From the NCBI GenBank assembly GCA_951812315.1, contig CATOSA010000041.1:1-41810 (forward strand): a DNA stretch of 41,810 nucleotides, written 5' to 3'. The DNA comes from an uncultured Burkholderiales bacterium (GTDB taxonomy: Bacteria; Pseudomonadota; Gammaproteobacteria; Burkholderiales; Eutrophovitaceae). The notes under the pieces are model-generated. The model was not told the DNA's origin, ran no database searches, and worked only from the letters and a program-made list of their open reading frames with translations. The number at the start of each line of letters is the position of its first letter. Position 1 is the first letter of the stretch. Below are positions 17,024-25,537 of this stretch, one piece after another. The position numbers and the translations under genes were made by a program.

Positions 17024-17822
17024 ATGCGCGTAGTTCAGGTCGGTGAGCTGGCGCGCATGGCACTGGCGCGTAGCGGTGGCGTCGCGCAGCCGCTTGCGGC
17101 ATTTCCGGAGAGCCCATATTTCGAAGCGGCGGGCGAAATTATCTGGGTCGGAGCGCGTTTGCCGGCATTGCACCCTCGTGCGGTGAAGACATCTGTTGTG
17201 AAACCTGGCGCGGTTACGTTGCGTTTTGATTCCATTCCAGACAACGGCTGATTGCCTGAACTGCCTTCACTCAACCAGTCCGAGGTAAAGCGATTCGTTG
17301 CCGGCGCACAGCTATTTGCAAACACACGCATAACTCAGGAATCCCCATCCGGTTTCGGTACCCTGCTCGTCGGGGAAAGCCTGAAATTTCCACTGAGTAT
17401 CGCGTCAACGCGCGTACGCGATCTGACTGCAGCTTACGCGCGATGACGCAGACGGCGTCATCGAAACTACGCAGTCGTTGCTTGGTTTCGGGACGGGACT
17501 GACACCGTCGGGCGACGACCTTGCCGGTGCCGCTTTGTTCGGCCGGCGTTTTATTGCGCCACGCAGCCCCCGATGGTCGACGGCGGCGGCGAACCTGACA
17601 CGCGAAGCAGCGACACGCAGTCACGCGATAAGTGCGGCGCTGTTTGCCGACCTGGCTTGCTGCCAAAGTTTTGCCCCGCTGCACGCCCTCGCTGCCGCGC
17701 TCGCAAATGGGGACACCGACGGCGCAACGCGAGCAGCGCGAAAACTGACATCACTTGGCCATTCCTCCGGGTGGGATATGCTTACTGGATTCCTGATCGG
17801 AATCGCCGCAATGCCGTCATGA
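17024..17822 (+). CDS. allH: DUF2877 protein, AllH (YlbF)-like subunit (in-frame TGA and frameshift)
   Basis: Homologue of YlbF/AllH, the third subunit of oxamate carbamoyltransferase. The family signature LLGFGTGLTPSGDDLAGAAL is clear in the C-terminal half. From ATG 17024 the frame meets TGA at 17249-17251 between DSIPDNG and LPELPSLNQSEV, continues open in the same frame, then needs a +1 shift near 17445 (AAYA then DDADGVIETTQ). The restored length of about 265 residues matches the family. The gene follows the permease instead of standing beside allG as in E. coli. The TGA could be CGA changed by one C-to-T transition. Two lesions in one gene point to decay or poor sequence. Confidence 0.8.
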
Positions 17823-17855
17823 GGTTCGATTGAGCGCGCCAACACGAATACAATA

Positions 17856-18260
17856 ATGTCTATGGAAAGCAAGCCTGAACAATTCGACGACGAACAGCAA
17901 ACAACGCTGACACCGGATCAACACTATGTGTTGCGCGAGGAAGGAACGGAACCCAGTTTCTCCAGCCCGCTGAACGATGAACACCGCAAGGGAATGTTTG
18001 TCTGTGCCGCCTGCGGGCATCCGCTATTCAGCTCGGACATGAAGTTCGACAGCCGCACCGGCTGGCCGAGTTTCTTTACCAGCATCGACGGCGCGTTCGA
18101 AACGAAAACGGACCGCAAGCTGTTTATGCAATGCACCGAGTACCACTGTGCCAATTGCGGCGGCCATCATGGGCATGTCTTCGAAGATGGTCCCGGGCCG
18201 ACGGGTCTTCGCTATTGCAATAATGGTATAGCACTGCGCTTTGAAGCCGACAAAGAATGA
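17856..18260 (+). CDS. msrB: Peptide-methionine (R)-S-oxide reductase MsrB
   Basis: Reduces methionine-R-sulfoxide in oxidised proteins. The 134-residue protein has the two zinc-binding pairs (CAACGHPLF and CANCGGHHGHVF), the core FDSRTGWPSFF and the catalytic Cys in GLRYCNNGIALRF. The usual Ser after this Asn is Gly here. The N-terminus starts MSMESKPEQFDDEQQTTLTP. It stands 33 bp after allH but is probably not functionally linked to it. Confidence 0.95.
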   Translation: MSMESKPEQFDDEQQTTLTPDQHYVLREEGTEPSFSSPLNDEHRKGMFVCAACGHPLFSSDMKFDSRTGWPSFFTSIDGAFETKTDRKLFMQCTEYHCANCGGHHGHVFEDGPGPTGLRYCNNGIALRFEADKE

Positions 18261-18314
18261 ACGCCGCAGCGAGTATTCGCCGCCCGGTTTATCAAGTGTC
18301 ACGACTCGTGCCGG

Positions 18315-18345
18315 TTGACACGAGCGCCATGTTCCGAGGTATATT
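18315..18345 (+). promoter_or_regulatory. Candidate promoter of the small ORF at 18415
   Basis: A perfect TTGACA at 18315-18320 and TATATT at 18340-18345 with a 19-bp spacer, slightly long. The -35 overlaps a hairpin CTCGTG-N8-CACGAG (18305-18324) that may end msrB transcription or bind a regulator. Confidence 0.4.
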
Positions 18346-18414
18346 TACATACCAACGAACTCGGTAAACGCAACTCGAGACCACGATAACGAACTCGATT
18401 CGGGTCGACCATAA

Positions 18415-18624
18415 ATGAGCAGATTCCGAATAATCAAAGCAGCCGACCGTCGCGGGAATCGGCAAGACAGGCGTCGGCCTGCAGATCGCCGTCGTGTCCC
18501 GGGCATTGCAACGCGCAAAGCAATGACGGTTAGAACGCTGCGAGAGTTACTAGACGAAGCGCACGGGCGAATCCGGACGCTCGAGCGTGAATTGAGGTTG
18601 CACACAACCAACAAGATGCGCTAG
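18415..18624 (+). CDS. Small Arg-rich hypothetical protein
   Basis: A 69-residue ORF, MSRFRIIKAADRRGNRQD..., with a strongly basic N-terminal half (three DRR clusters) and an amphipathic helix in the second half (LRELLDEAHGRIRTLERELR) that could form a coiled coil. A promoter-like sequence lies 70 bp upstream, but no good ribosome site is visible. I do not recognise a family. The DRR-rich composition recalls the tails of the DUF2188-like proteins, though this may be chance. It could be a nucleic-acid-binding protein or a spurious ORF. Confidence 0.45.
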   Translation: MSRFRIIKAADRRGNRQDRRRPADRRRVPGIATRKAMTVRTLRELLDEAHGRIRTLERELRLHTTNKMR

Positions 18625-18707
18625 TTACATCGAACCTATCTTCCACAAAGTTACGCCTGATCAATATTGGCGATCAGTACTTTGGTTCGATATTGCGGTT
18701 GCATATT

Positions 18708-18726
18708 GCTACGCGGCTCGCGTAGC
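18708..18726. terminator. Perfect hairpin between the small ORF and the fdh alpha gene
   Basis: GCTACGCG, loop GCT, CGCGTAGC: a perfect 8-bp stem between convergent genes ending at 18624 (plus) and 18756 (minus). No T-tract is present. It is a candidate bidirectional transcription end. The ACTACACTAG motif follows at 18733-18744. Confidence 0.5.
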
Positions 18727-18755
18727 GCATTAGCACTACACTAGCTGCGCCTGGA

Positions 18756-21563
18756 TCATCCCAGCATCTGCTCAGCCGTCTTCCCGCCTCCAAAGCTGGT
18801 TTGTCGCGGGGGTTTGCCGCCCTTTGTGACTTTTATCGCACAATATTTGAATTCCGGGATTTTCCCGAATGGGTCGAGTGCCGGGTTGGTTAACTTGTTG
18901 GCAGCCGCTTCGTAATACGCAAATGGAATAAAAACGCTGCCGCGTGGCATTCCGTCGTCAACGCGCGCAAACAATGAAATGCTGCCACGGCGCGACGCAA
19001 CCGTGATGACTTCGCCGGCCTGAACGTTCAAGGCATCAAGATCGTGCGGATGCATCAGCGCAGTCGGGTCAGGTTCGATTGCGTCCAGAACCCCTGAGCG
19101 CCTCGTTATTGCACCGGTGTGCCAGTGTTCAAGCTGCCTGCCAGTAATGAGCACCATAGGATAGTCCCGGTCCGGTCGCTCCGCTGCCGGCACGATGCTC
19201 GCGGGAACAAAGCGCGCACGTCCGTCGGCCGTTGGAAAGCAATCGCCGAACACAACCGATTGACCAGCGTCTCCTTCTTTCTCGCATGGATAGGTCACCG
19301 AATTTTCGCGCTCGAGTCGATCCCAGGTAATACCTGCAATTGATGGCATGCCTTTACGCATTTCCTCAAAGACGTCCTTCGGGCCAGAATAATCCCATTC
19401 CAGTCCCAGCCTGTTTGCGATTTCCTGGATCAATTGCAGATCAGGCCTGGCGTCACCAGGCGCTTGCAACGCCTGGCGGCCCAGTTGCACCCGGCGGTCT
19501 GTATTCGTGACTGTGCCGCTTTTCTCGGGCCATGCAGTCGCCGGCAAAATGACATCTGCAAGATAGGTTGTTTCAGTCAGAAAAATATCCTGTACCACCA
19601 GCCAGTCGAGATTTGCCAGTGCCGCACGCGCATGATTAAGGTCGGGGTCCGACATGGCAGGATTTTCGCCCATGATGTACATACCGCGAATGTCCCCTTT
19701 GCGCGCGGCGTTTATGATCTCGACCACGGTCAGTCCGGGTACATCGTCAAGCTCGGCGTTCCACAGTTTTTCGAACTTGGCACGTGATTTGGCATCATCC
19801 ACGCGCTGATAGTCTGGAAACACCATCGGGATCAGGCCTGAGTCGGATGCGCCTTGCACATTGTTCTGCCCGCGTAACGGGTGCAAACCCGTTCCCGGGC
19901 GTCCAATCTGGCCAGTGGACAATGCCAGCGCGATCAGACAGCGGGCGTTGTCGGTACCATGCACATGTTGCGCAATGCCCATTCCCCAGAAAATCATTGA
20001 CGCTTGTGACGACGCATACAATCGGGCAACTTCGCGGATCGTCTGTGCCTGAATTCCACAAATTTTCTGCATTGCTTCCGGACTGTACGCAAGCACATTT
20101 GATTTGAGCGCTTCGAAGTCAGACGTACGCTGTGAGACGAATTCCTCGTCAACAAGCTCCTCCTCAATGATGACATGCAGCATGGCATTGAGTAGCGCAA
20201 CGTCGGTATCGGAATTGAACTGAAGAAAGTGAGTTGCATGGCGTGCCAGATCCGAGCGTCTCGGATCACAAACGATTAGCTTCGCGCCACGCCGAACTGC
20301 ATTTTTCATGAAAGTTGCTGCAACCGGATGATTGACGGTCGGATTGGCGCCAATCACCATAATGACTTCTGCATGCTCGACGTCACTTACCTGGTTGGAT
20401 ACTGCGCCTGAGCCGATGCCTTCGAGCAAGGCCGCCACCGACGACGCATGGCAAAGACGCGTGCAATGGTCGACATTGTTCGACCCGAATCCGGTGCGAA
20501 TCAGCTTCTGGAACAGATATGCTTCTTCATTGGTGCCCTTGGCGGACCCGAAACCTGCTAACGCCCTGCTTCCGCGATTCTCGCGAATTTCCAGTAATTT
20601 GCTTGCGGCGAGATCCAGCGCTTCCTGCCACGTGGCTTTGCGAAATACTTCGTGAATCTTCTCCGGGTCCATTGTGAAGTCACCGGATTTTGGAACCCCC
20701 GGCTTTCTGATCAGCGGTGAGGTCAGGCGCTGCTTATGATGTACGTAGTCGAAGCCGTAACGGCCTTTTACGCACAAGCGCGAACGATTGGCCGGTCCAT
20801 CGCGACCATCGACCCAAATTATCCGGTTGTCCTTGACGTGATACCTGAGTTGGCACCCGACACCGCAGAACGGACATATCGAATCGACCGTGTTGTCGGC
20901 CTTCTCAAGCGCCACTTCACGTGCTGGCATCAGCGCCCCGGTGGGACATGCTTGTACGCACTCGCCACAGGCGACACAGGTCGAATCGCCCATTGGATCG
21001 TCAAAATCAAAAACAATCTTTGACCGATCGCTCCGGAAAGCGTAGCCGATGACGTCGTTCATTTGTTCTTCGCGGCACGCACGAACGCAACGCGTGCACT
21101 GGATGCAGGCATCGAGATTGATGGCCATTGCCGGATGCGATAAATCAGCGTCGGGCTGGACACGAGGTGCGAATCGCGGCGTGCCCACATCCATAACGTT
21201 TGCCCAGTGATCCAGCTCTGATTCAAGCGAGTAGTGTTTATCGGGCATGTCTGCAAGCAGCAGTTCGAGCACCATTTTCTGTGACGAACGCACCCGTTCG
21301 TTGTCGCTGCTCACTTGCATGCCGTCCTTCGGGTAGCGGCAGCACGCCGGCGCCAGTACGCGTTCACCGTTGATTTCAACGACACAGGCACGGCAATTAC
21401 CATCCGGACGTAGCCCGGGCTCGTAACAAAGGCGAGGGATTTCGATCCCGTTTCGGGCAGCGGCTTCAAGAATGGTCTCACCCTCTCTGGCACGCACAGG
21501 CGCGCCATTGAGTTCGAAGTCGATGCTGTTCTCGCTGCGCCCGGAATCAAGTGAAGTGTTCAT
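18756..21563 (-). CDS. NAD-dependent formate dehydrogenase, large molybdo-subunit
   Basis: A cytosolic formate dehydrogenase alpha subunit of about 935 residues. The N-terminal NuoG-like [2Fe-2S] domain is seen as CYEPGLRPDGNCRAC with the downstream APACC, followed by the His-ligated cluster region, two ferredoxin motifs (CIQCTRCVRAC and CVACGECVQACP), the molybdopterin-domain motif CPFCGVGC with its distal CVKGR, and the active site TRLCHASSVAALLEG with Cys in the Sec position. The C-terminal MGD-binding domain holds TGRQLEHWHTGAITRRSG. ATG 21563 with GAGAG upstream was preferred to a GTG at 21590. It lies 54 bp downstream of the flavoprotein subunit. No fdsD homologue follows. Confidence 0.93.
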   Translation of the reverse strand: MNTSLDSGRSENSIDFELNGAPVRAREGETILEAAARNGIEIPRLCYEPGLRPDGNCRACVVEINGERVLAPACCRYPKDGMQVSSDNERVRSSQKMVLELLLADMPDKHYSLESELDHWANVMDVGTPRFAPRVQPDADLSHPAMAINLDACIQCTRCVRACREEQMNDVIGYAFRSDRSKIVFDFDDPMGDSTCVACGECVQACPTGALMPAREVALEKADNTVDSICPFCGVGCQLRYHVKDNRIIWVDGRDGPANRSRLCVKGRYGFDYVHHKQRLTSPLIRKPGVPKSGDFTMDPEKIHEVFRKATWQEALDLAASKLLEIRENRGSRALAGFGSAKGTNEEAYLFQKLIRTGFGSNNVDHCTRLCHASSVAALLEGIGSGAVSNQVSDVEHAEVIMVIGANPTVNHPVAATFMKNAVRRGAKLIVCDPRRSDLARHATHFLQFNSDTDVALLNAMLHVIIEEELVDEEFVSQRTSDFEALKSNVLAYSPEAMQKICGIQAQTIREVARLYASSQASMIFWGMGIAQHVHGTDNARCLIALALSTGQIGRPGTGLHPLRGQNNVQGASDSGLIPMVFPDYQRVDDAKSRAKFEKLWNAELDDVPGLTVVEIINAARKGDIRGMYIMGENPAMSDPDLNHARAALANLDWLVVQDIFLTETTYLADVILPATAWPEKSGTVTNTDRRVQLGRQALQAPGDARPDLQLIQEIANRLGLEWDYSGPKDVFEEMRKGMPSIAGITWDRLERENSVTYPCEKEGDAGQSVVFGDCFPTADGRARFVPASIVPAAERPDRDYPMVLITGRQLEHWHTGAITRRSGVLDAIEPDPTALMHPHDLDALNVQAGEVITVASRRGSISLFARVDDGMPRGSVFIPFAYYEAAANKLTNPALDPFGKIPEFKYCAIKVTKGGKPPRQTSFGGGKTAEQMLG

Positions 21564-21617
21564 TGCACTCTCGCTGGAATCAATCTGCACGACAAGCGTG
21601 CGCGTTTCGTTGCAGCA

Positions 21618-23291
21618 TCATTCCAATTCGTGAGAAAAATACTTCATCACGCAAAGCAACGGGTTCGGTGCCGCCTGTCCGAGTCCGCAAATAGACGCGT
21701 CTGCCATCGCCCGAGAGAGTTCCGCAAGCAATTGCGCGTCCCAGTTTTCGTCCTCAATCAATGCAAGCGCTTTGGCTGTTCCTACACGGCAAGGGGTACA
21801 TTGGCCACAAGACTCATCATGGAAAAACCGCATCAGATTGCGCGCTGCCGCCCAAGCCTTGTCACGATCCGATAGCACGATCACTGCGGCAGAGCCTATA
21901 AAGCATCCATACTCATCGAGCGTGTCAAAATCGAGCGCGATATCGCCCAGTGAGGCAGGCAGAATTCCTCCCGAGGCGCCACCGGGCAGGTAAGCGTAGA
22001 ACTCCTGACCATCGGGCATGCCGCCACAATATTCATCGATCAGTTCGTTGACGGTGATACCAGCCGGCGCAATGTGTACGCCCGGATTATTGACCCGCCC
22101 TGATACTGAAAACGAACGCAGCCCCTTGCGTCCGCGACGGCCCTGACCGGCAAACCACTCCGGACCTTTCTCCACGATATCCCTGACCCAGTAACAGGTC
22201 TCCATGTTGTGCTCGAGTGTCGGGCGGTTGAACAGTCCAACTTCAGCCACGTACGGTGGCCGCATTCTCGGCATTCCACGTTTACCCTCGATCGATTCGA
22301 TCATTGCGGACTCTTCACCACAGATATAGGCACCGGCGCCCCTTCGCAAATGAATCACCGGGAGTGCGCACGGAGGGTCTGCCGCCAGCACATCGAGTTC
22401 CTTCTCAAGAATGCGGCGACAACCTGCGTACTCGTCACGCAAATAGATGTAAATTTCGGAACAACCGGCAGACCACGCTGCAACCAGCATGCCCTCAAGG
22501 AATCGATGTGGATATCGTTCCAGAAAATATCTGTCCTTGAAAGTACCCGGTTCACCTTCGTCAATATTCACGGCCATCAGTCTGGGAGCCGGCTCGTTCC
22601 AGACGAGTCTCCATTTGCGCCCGGCCGGGAATCCAGCTCCACCCAGGCCGCGCAAACCAGCCTTGTCCATTGACACGAACAATTCTTCTCGATCGATCTG
22701 GTTTGCAAGACAGCGCTGCAACAACCGGTATCCACCCTGTTTGCGGTACGTTCGGCAATCAATATATTCTGCGATCTTGCATTCGGTCTGACCCGAGCGC
22801 TCCGCCATCGCCACTTTTTCAACCGTCGCGTGCTCCACCGGATTCTGGTGCACAACCACGACCGGTGCTGCTGCACAACGACCGACACACGGGGCAGATT
22901 TGACACACACTTCACGACCCAGTATCCCGGGTAGCTTCTCCAGCAACGCCTTCGAGCCAGCCATCTCGCACGACAATGACTCGCATACGCGCACGGTAAG
23001 TGCGGGAGGAACTGCGGCGCCTTCCCTGACGACATCGAAATGATGATAGAAAGTTGCCACTTCAAATACTTCTGCCATCGGCATTTGCATTTCGCTGGCA
23101 AGTGCCGCGAGATGAGCGGCAGACAGATGGCCGAACTTATCCTGAATACGATGCAGGAACTCGATCAACAGATCGCGGCGCCTGGGTGTGTCTCCAAGAA
23201 GACCGCGCACTCGCGACAACGCGCTCGCGTCGACCTGGCGGCCTTTCGGAGATCCTCTTCGTTTTTTTGATCGGACTGCTTCCACCTGCAC
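21618..23291 (-). CDS. NAD-dependent formate dehydrogenase, fused NuoE-NuoF-like diaphorase subunit
   Basis: Transfers electrons from the molybdo-subunit to NAD+. Residues 1-170 are NuoE/FdsG-like with the [2Fe-2S] ligands CESLSC and CVGRC. Residues about 190-557 are NuoF/FdsB-like, with the FMN/NADH-binding GLRGLGGAGFPAGRKW, NIDEGEPGTFKDR, GAGAYICGEESAM and the [4Fe-4S] motif ESCGQCTPCRVG. The domains are one continuous frame, as in the two-subunit FDH1 enzyme of methylotrophs, unlike FdsGBA of Cupriavidus where they are separate genes. The GTG start at 23291 fits, but GTG 23285 is better spaced behind GAGGGG. Confidence 0.92.
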   Translation of the reverse strand: MQVEAVRSKKRRGSPKGRQVDASALSRVRGLLGDTPRRRDLLIEFLHRIQDKFGHLSAAHLAALASEMQMPMAEVFEVATFYHHFDVVREGAAVPPALTVRVCESLSCEMAGSKALLEKLPGILGREVCVKSAPCVGRCAAAPVVVVHQNPVEHATVEKVAMAERSGQTECKIAEYIDCRTYRKQGGYRLLQRCLANQIDREELFVSMDKAGLRGLGGAGFPAGRKWRLVWNEPAPRLMAVNIDEGEPGTFKDRYFLERYPHRFLEGMLVAAWSAGCSEIYIYLRDEYAGCRRILEKELDVLAADPPCALPVIHLRRGAGAYICGEESAMIESIEGKRGMPRMRPPYVAEVGLFNRPTLEHNMETCYWVRDIVEKGPEWFAGQGRRGRKGLRSFSVSGRVNNPGVHIAPAGITVNELIDEYCGGMPDGQEFYAYLPGGASGGILPASLGDIALDFDTLDEYGCFIGSAAVIVLSDRDKAWAAARNLMRFFHDESCGQCTPCRVGTAKALALIEDENWDAQLLAELSRAMADASICGLGQAAPNPLLCVMKYFSHELE

Positions 23292-23737
23292 CCCTCATTG
23301 CGACTGGAATTCGAATCGCCCACCTCCCTGTCCATACCGGATATTTCAAGCGCTATTGTGTTTGGCACTGGCGGGCTGGACAGTTTGACTAAAAAAAGTC
23401 AGCCACGCAAAGGCTAAAAACGACCCACGGGGCAATAACGCATTTGATCAGCGATGCCAGCACGTATGCCATGTCCAAAGGCAACCAACCGGACGCATGA
23501 GGTGATCAACTGCGATGCACAATATCAGTTGAATTTTCGATCCATTTTCACTTCAACATGTTCCACATTGCGCGAGTAATTGCGTTCTGCAATGGATCGC
23601 GGCCGGTATCCAACCGCTAAATTCATGACATTCACTGAATCTATCCGATTCCCGAGTATTCGTGATTGTGCGGCGCACAGTACCGAACCCGAACACTTTT
23701 GAGACCTGATCGTTCGCGGGATGACATAATTACCCGC
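23292..23737. other. Divergent control region between the fdh genes and fdhD
   Basis: About 445 bp without a gene. It includes a perfect small inverted repeat TGACT-AAAAAA-AGTCA at 23386-23401, facing the fdh operon, and several AT-rich stretches. I see no clear sigma-54 site and no operator I can name. Small ORFs here overlap or extend into fdhD in antisense and lack family features. The promoters for both directions must lie here. Confidence 0.55.
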
Positions 23738-24622
23738 ATGTCTGTTCACAAATCTGAATTGCCGGCCCAACAGGGGGCGCAACGCCAATCCGCACCCAAG
23801 CCAGGTGGCGCGCAACCGCAGTTGCAAATGACCGATGAAGCGCGCGCCGCAACGTTTCTTGTGACCGCGCGTAACGAACGCGGCGAACAAGTCGAGACGC
23901 CTATCGCAGGCGAGCACCCGCTGACAATTTACCTCGACAAGCAAGAGATCGTGACCTTGATGACACTCGGGCAGGCGCCAGAAGCACTTGCCATCGGATA
24001 CCTGCGCAATCAGCGTCTTGTGCGCGCTGCTGCCGATATCGCGTCAGTGCAAGTCGATTGGGAAACGGCGGCTTGCGCTGTTATCACCCGAACGCCGGTC
24101 AGCGATCTCGGCAAGCGTCTGAAAAAGCGTACGGTCACCACTGGATGCGGTCAGGGCACAGTATTTGGTGATTTGATGGAGGAAGTAGGCGGGCTTCAAC
24201 TGTCAACGCATGCTCGCATTGACGCTGCCGGCTTGTACGCACTGCTCGATGCCGTGAGGAAACACGAGACCGTTTACAAGCAGGCAGGTGCTGTGCACGG
24301 CTGCGCATTGCTTTGCGGAAGTGAAATTCTCTACTTTGTTGAGGACGTCGGCCGTCACAACGCTGTTGACGCGATTGCCGGACTGATGTGGCTGGACGGG
24401 ATTTCCGGAGAGGACAAGGTTTTCTATACGACCGGGCGGCTCACCTCGGAAATGGTAATCAAATGTGCGCAGATGCGCGTGCCGATCCTCGTGTCACGTT
24501 CCGGTCTCACACGCATGGGATGGGACGTCGCCAGGCAAGTCGGGTTAACCATGATCGGTCGCGCCAAAGGTAAACACTACCTGCTGTTTACGGGTCACGA
24601 GCGATTTGCCCTCGACAGCTGA
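23738..24622 (+). CDS. fdhD: Formate dehydrogenase accessory sulfurtransferase FdhD
   Basis: Delivers sulfur from IscS to the bis-MGD cofactor of formate dehydrogenases, which is needed for their activity. The 294-residue protein has IAGEHPLTIYLDKQEIVTLM, the Cys loop TTGCGQGTVFGD (one Cys, where E. coli FdhD has CxxC), the conserved AGAVHGCALLCG, and FVEDVGRHNAVDAIAG with FYTTGRLTSEMV. ATG 23738 was preferred over the upstream start because family similarity begins after residue 25. It likely matures both formate dehydrogenases of this window. Its 3' end overlaps mobA by 17 bp. Confidence 0.95.
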   Translation: MSVHKSELPAQQGAQRQSAPKPGGAQPQLQMTDEARAATFLVTARNERGEQVETPIAGEHPLTIYLDKQEIVTLMTLGQAPEALAIGYLRNQRLVRAAADIASVQVDWETAACAVITRTPVSDLGKRLKKRTVTTGCGQGTVFGDLMEEVGGLQLSTHARIDAAGLYALLDAVRKHETVYKQAGAVHGCALLCGSEILYFVEDVGRHNAVDAIAGLMWLDGISGEDKVFYTTGRLTSEMVIKCAQMRVPILVSRSGLTRMGWDVARQVGLTMIGRAKGKHYLLFTGHERFALDS

Positions 24623-25214
24623 AAAGTCGCTGGCGTTGCCAATCACGGGCGTCATTCTCGCCGGCGGAAAAGGTCGCCGTATGGGCGGCGTCGACAAAGG
24701 ATTGCAGCTATTTCAAGGTCGCGAGCTGATTGATTTCGTGCTTGAACGTTTACGGCCACAGGTCGCTGAAATACTGATCAACGCGAATCAGAACCCGAAG
24801 CGCTACGAGGCCTACGGTCACAAAGTCGTTGGCGATCTGGTTTCTGGATATGCAGGCCCGCTTGCCGGTTTACACAGTGCGCTGAGCGCCGCGTCTCACG
24901 ACCTTGTATTGACAGCTCCGTGTGATTCTCCATTCCTGCCCATCGATCTTGCCAAAAGGCTTGAGGATGCCCGGCGGGCTCAAAGTGCTGACGTTGCTGT
25001 TGCGCGCACAGGCCGTCAGGCTCAACCGGTGTTTTGCGTGGTGCAGCGCAGGTTGTTGCCGCATCTGACGGACTTCCTCGAACGGGGCGGCCGGAAGATT
25101 GACGCCTGGTATGCCGATCTGAATGTCGCCGAAGTCGCTTTCGACGATCAGCCGGAAGCGTTCATCAACTTCAATACGCTTGCCGATATGCAAGCTGCAG
25201 AGCGACCCGGCTAG
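24606..25214 (+). CDS. mobA: Molybdenum cofactor guanylyltransferase MobA
   Basis: Joins GMP from GTP to molybdopterin, giving the MGD cofactor used by both formate dehydrogenases. The nucleotide-binding loop VILAGGKGRRMGGVDKGLQ stands at residues 16-34, with the metal-site segment APCDSPFLP and the C-terminal FINFNTLADM. The length of 202 residues is normal. No ATG fits: the frame begins at TTG 24606 inside the 3' end of fdhD, so translation is probably coupled. A TTG twelve codons in cannot be excluded. Confidence 0.94.
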   Translation: MPSTAEKSLALPITGVILAGGKGRRMGGVDKGLQLFQGRELIDFVLERLRPQVAEILINANQNPKRYEAYGHKVVGDLVSGYAGPLAGLHSALSAASHDLVLTAPCDSPFLPIDLAKRLEDARRAQSADVAVARTGRQAQPVFCVVQRRLLPHLTDFLERGGRKIDAWYADLNVAEVAFDDQPEAFINFNTLADMQAAERPG

Positions 25215-25237
25215 CAGTCCGACAGACTGCTGAACAA

Positions 25238-25537
25238 TCAGTTGTCCGAATCCTGTGAGGTCGGCCGAGGTTTGAGAACCTGAAAAAATACTTCGTCGGA
25301 CTTGATCATGCCAAGCTCGACACGCGCGCGTTCCTCGATCGCATCGAGTCCGGTTTTCAGATCCCGAACCTCGGCGTTCAGGGTCGCATTGCGTTGCGCA
25401 AGCCTGGTATTTTCCTCACGCTGCGCCTCGAGTTGCTGATCGACGTGTCGAACACGCAGCCATCCCCCTTTTCCGAACCAGAGTGGGTACTGGATCGCAA
25501 CGATCAGTAGCATCAAGGCAATGGCGAAAATGCGCAT
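25238..25537 (-). CDS. ftsB: Cell division protein FtsB
   Basis: A 99-residue bitopic membrane protein of the divisome that forms the FtsQLB complex. It has a short cytoplasmic N-terminus, one membrane helix (residues 3-20, [16 protein letters not shown]) and a periplasmic coiled coil (about residues 30-70) ending in the family motif [19 protein letters not shown]. Location downstream of eno is the standard order in proteobacteria. The ATG is directly preceded by the dispersed motif GAAGCACGACACTAG instead of a clear ribosome site. Confidence 0.93.
   Translation of the reverse strand: MRIFAIALMLLIVAIQYPLWFGKGGWLRVRHVDQQLEAQREENTRLAQRNATLNAEVRDLKTGLDAIEERARVELGMIKSDEVFFQVLKPRPTSQDSDN

Noticed and set aside
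17249..17251. TGA in allH as selenocysteine
   Set aside because: No Sec is known in this family, both formate dehydrogenases here use Cys, and a second lesion lies downstream in the same gene.
23525..23944. 139-codon minus-strand ORF antisense to fdhD
   Set aside because: It overlaps the fdhD start in antisense, has no family features and looks like a shadow of that gene.
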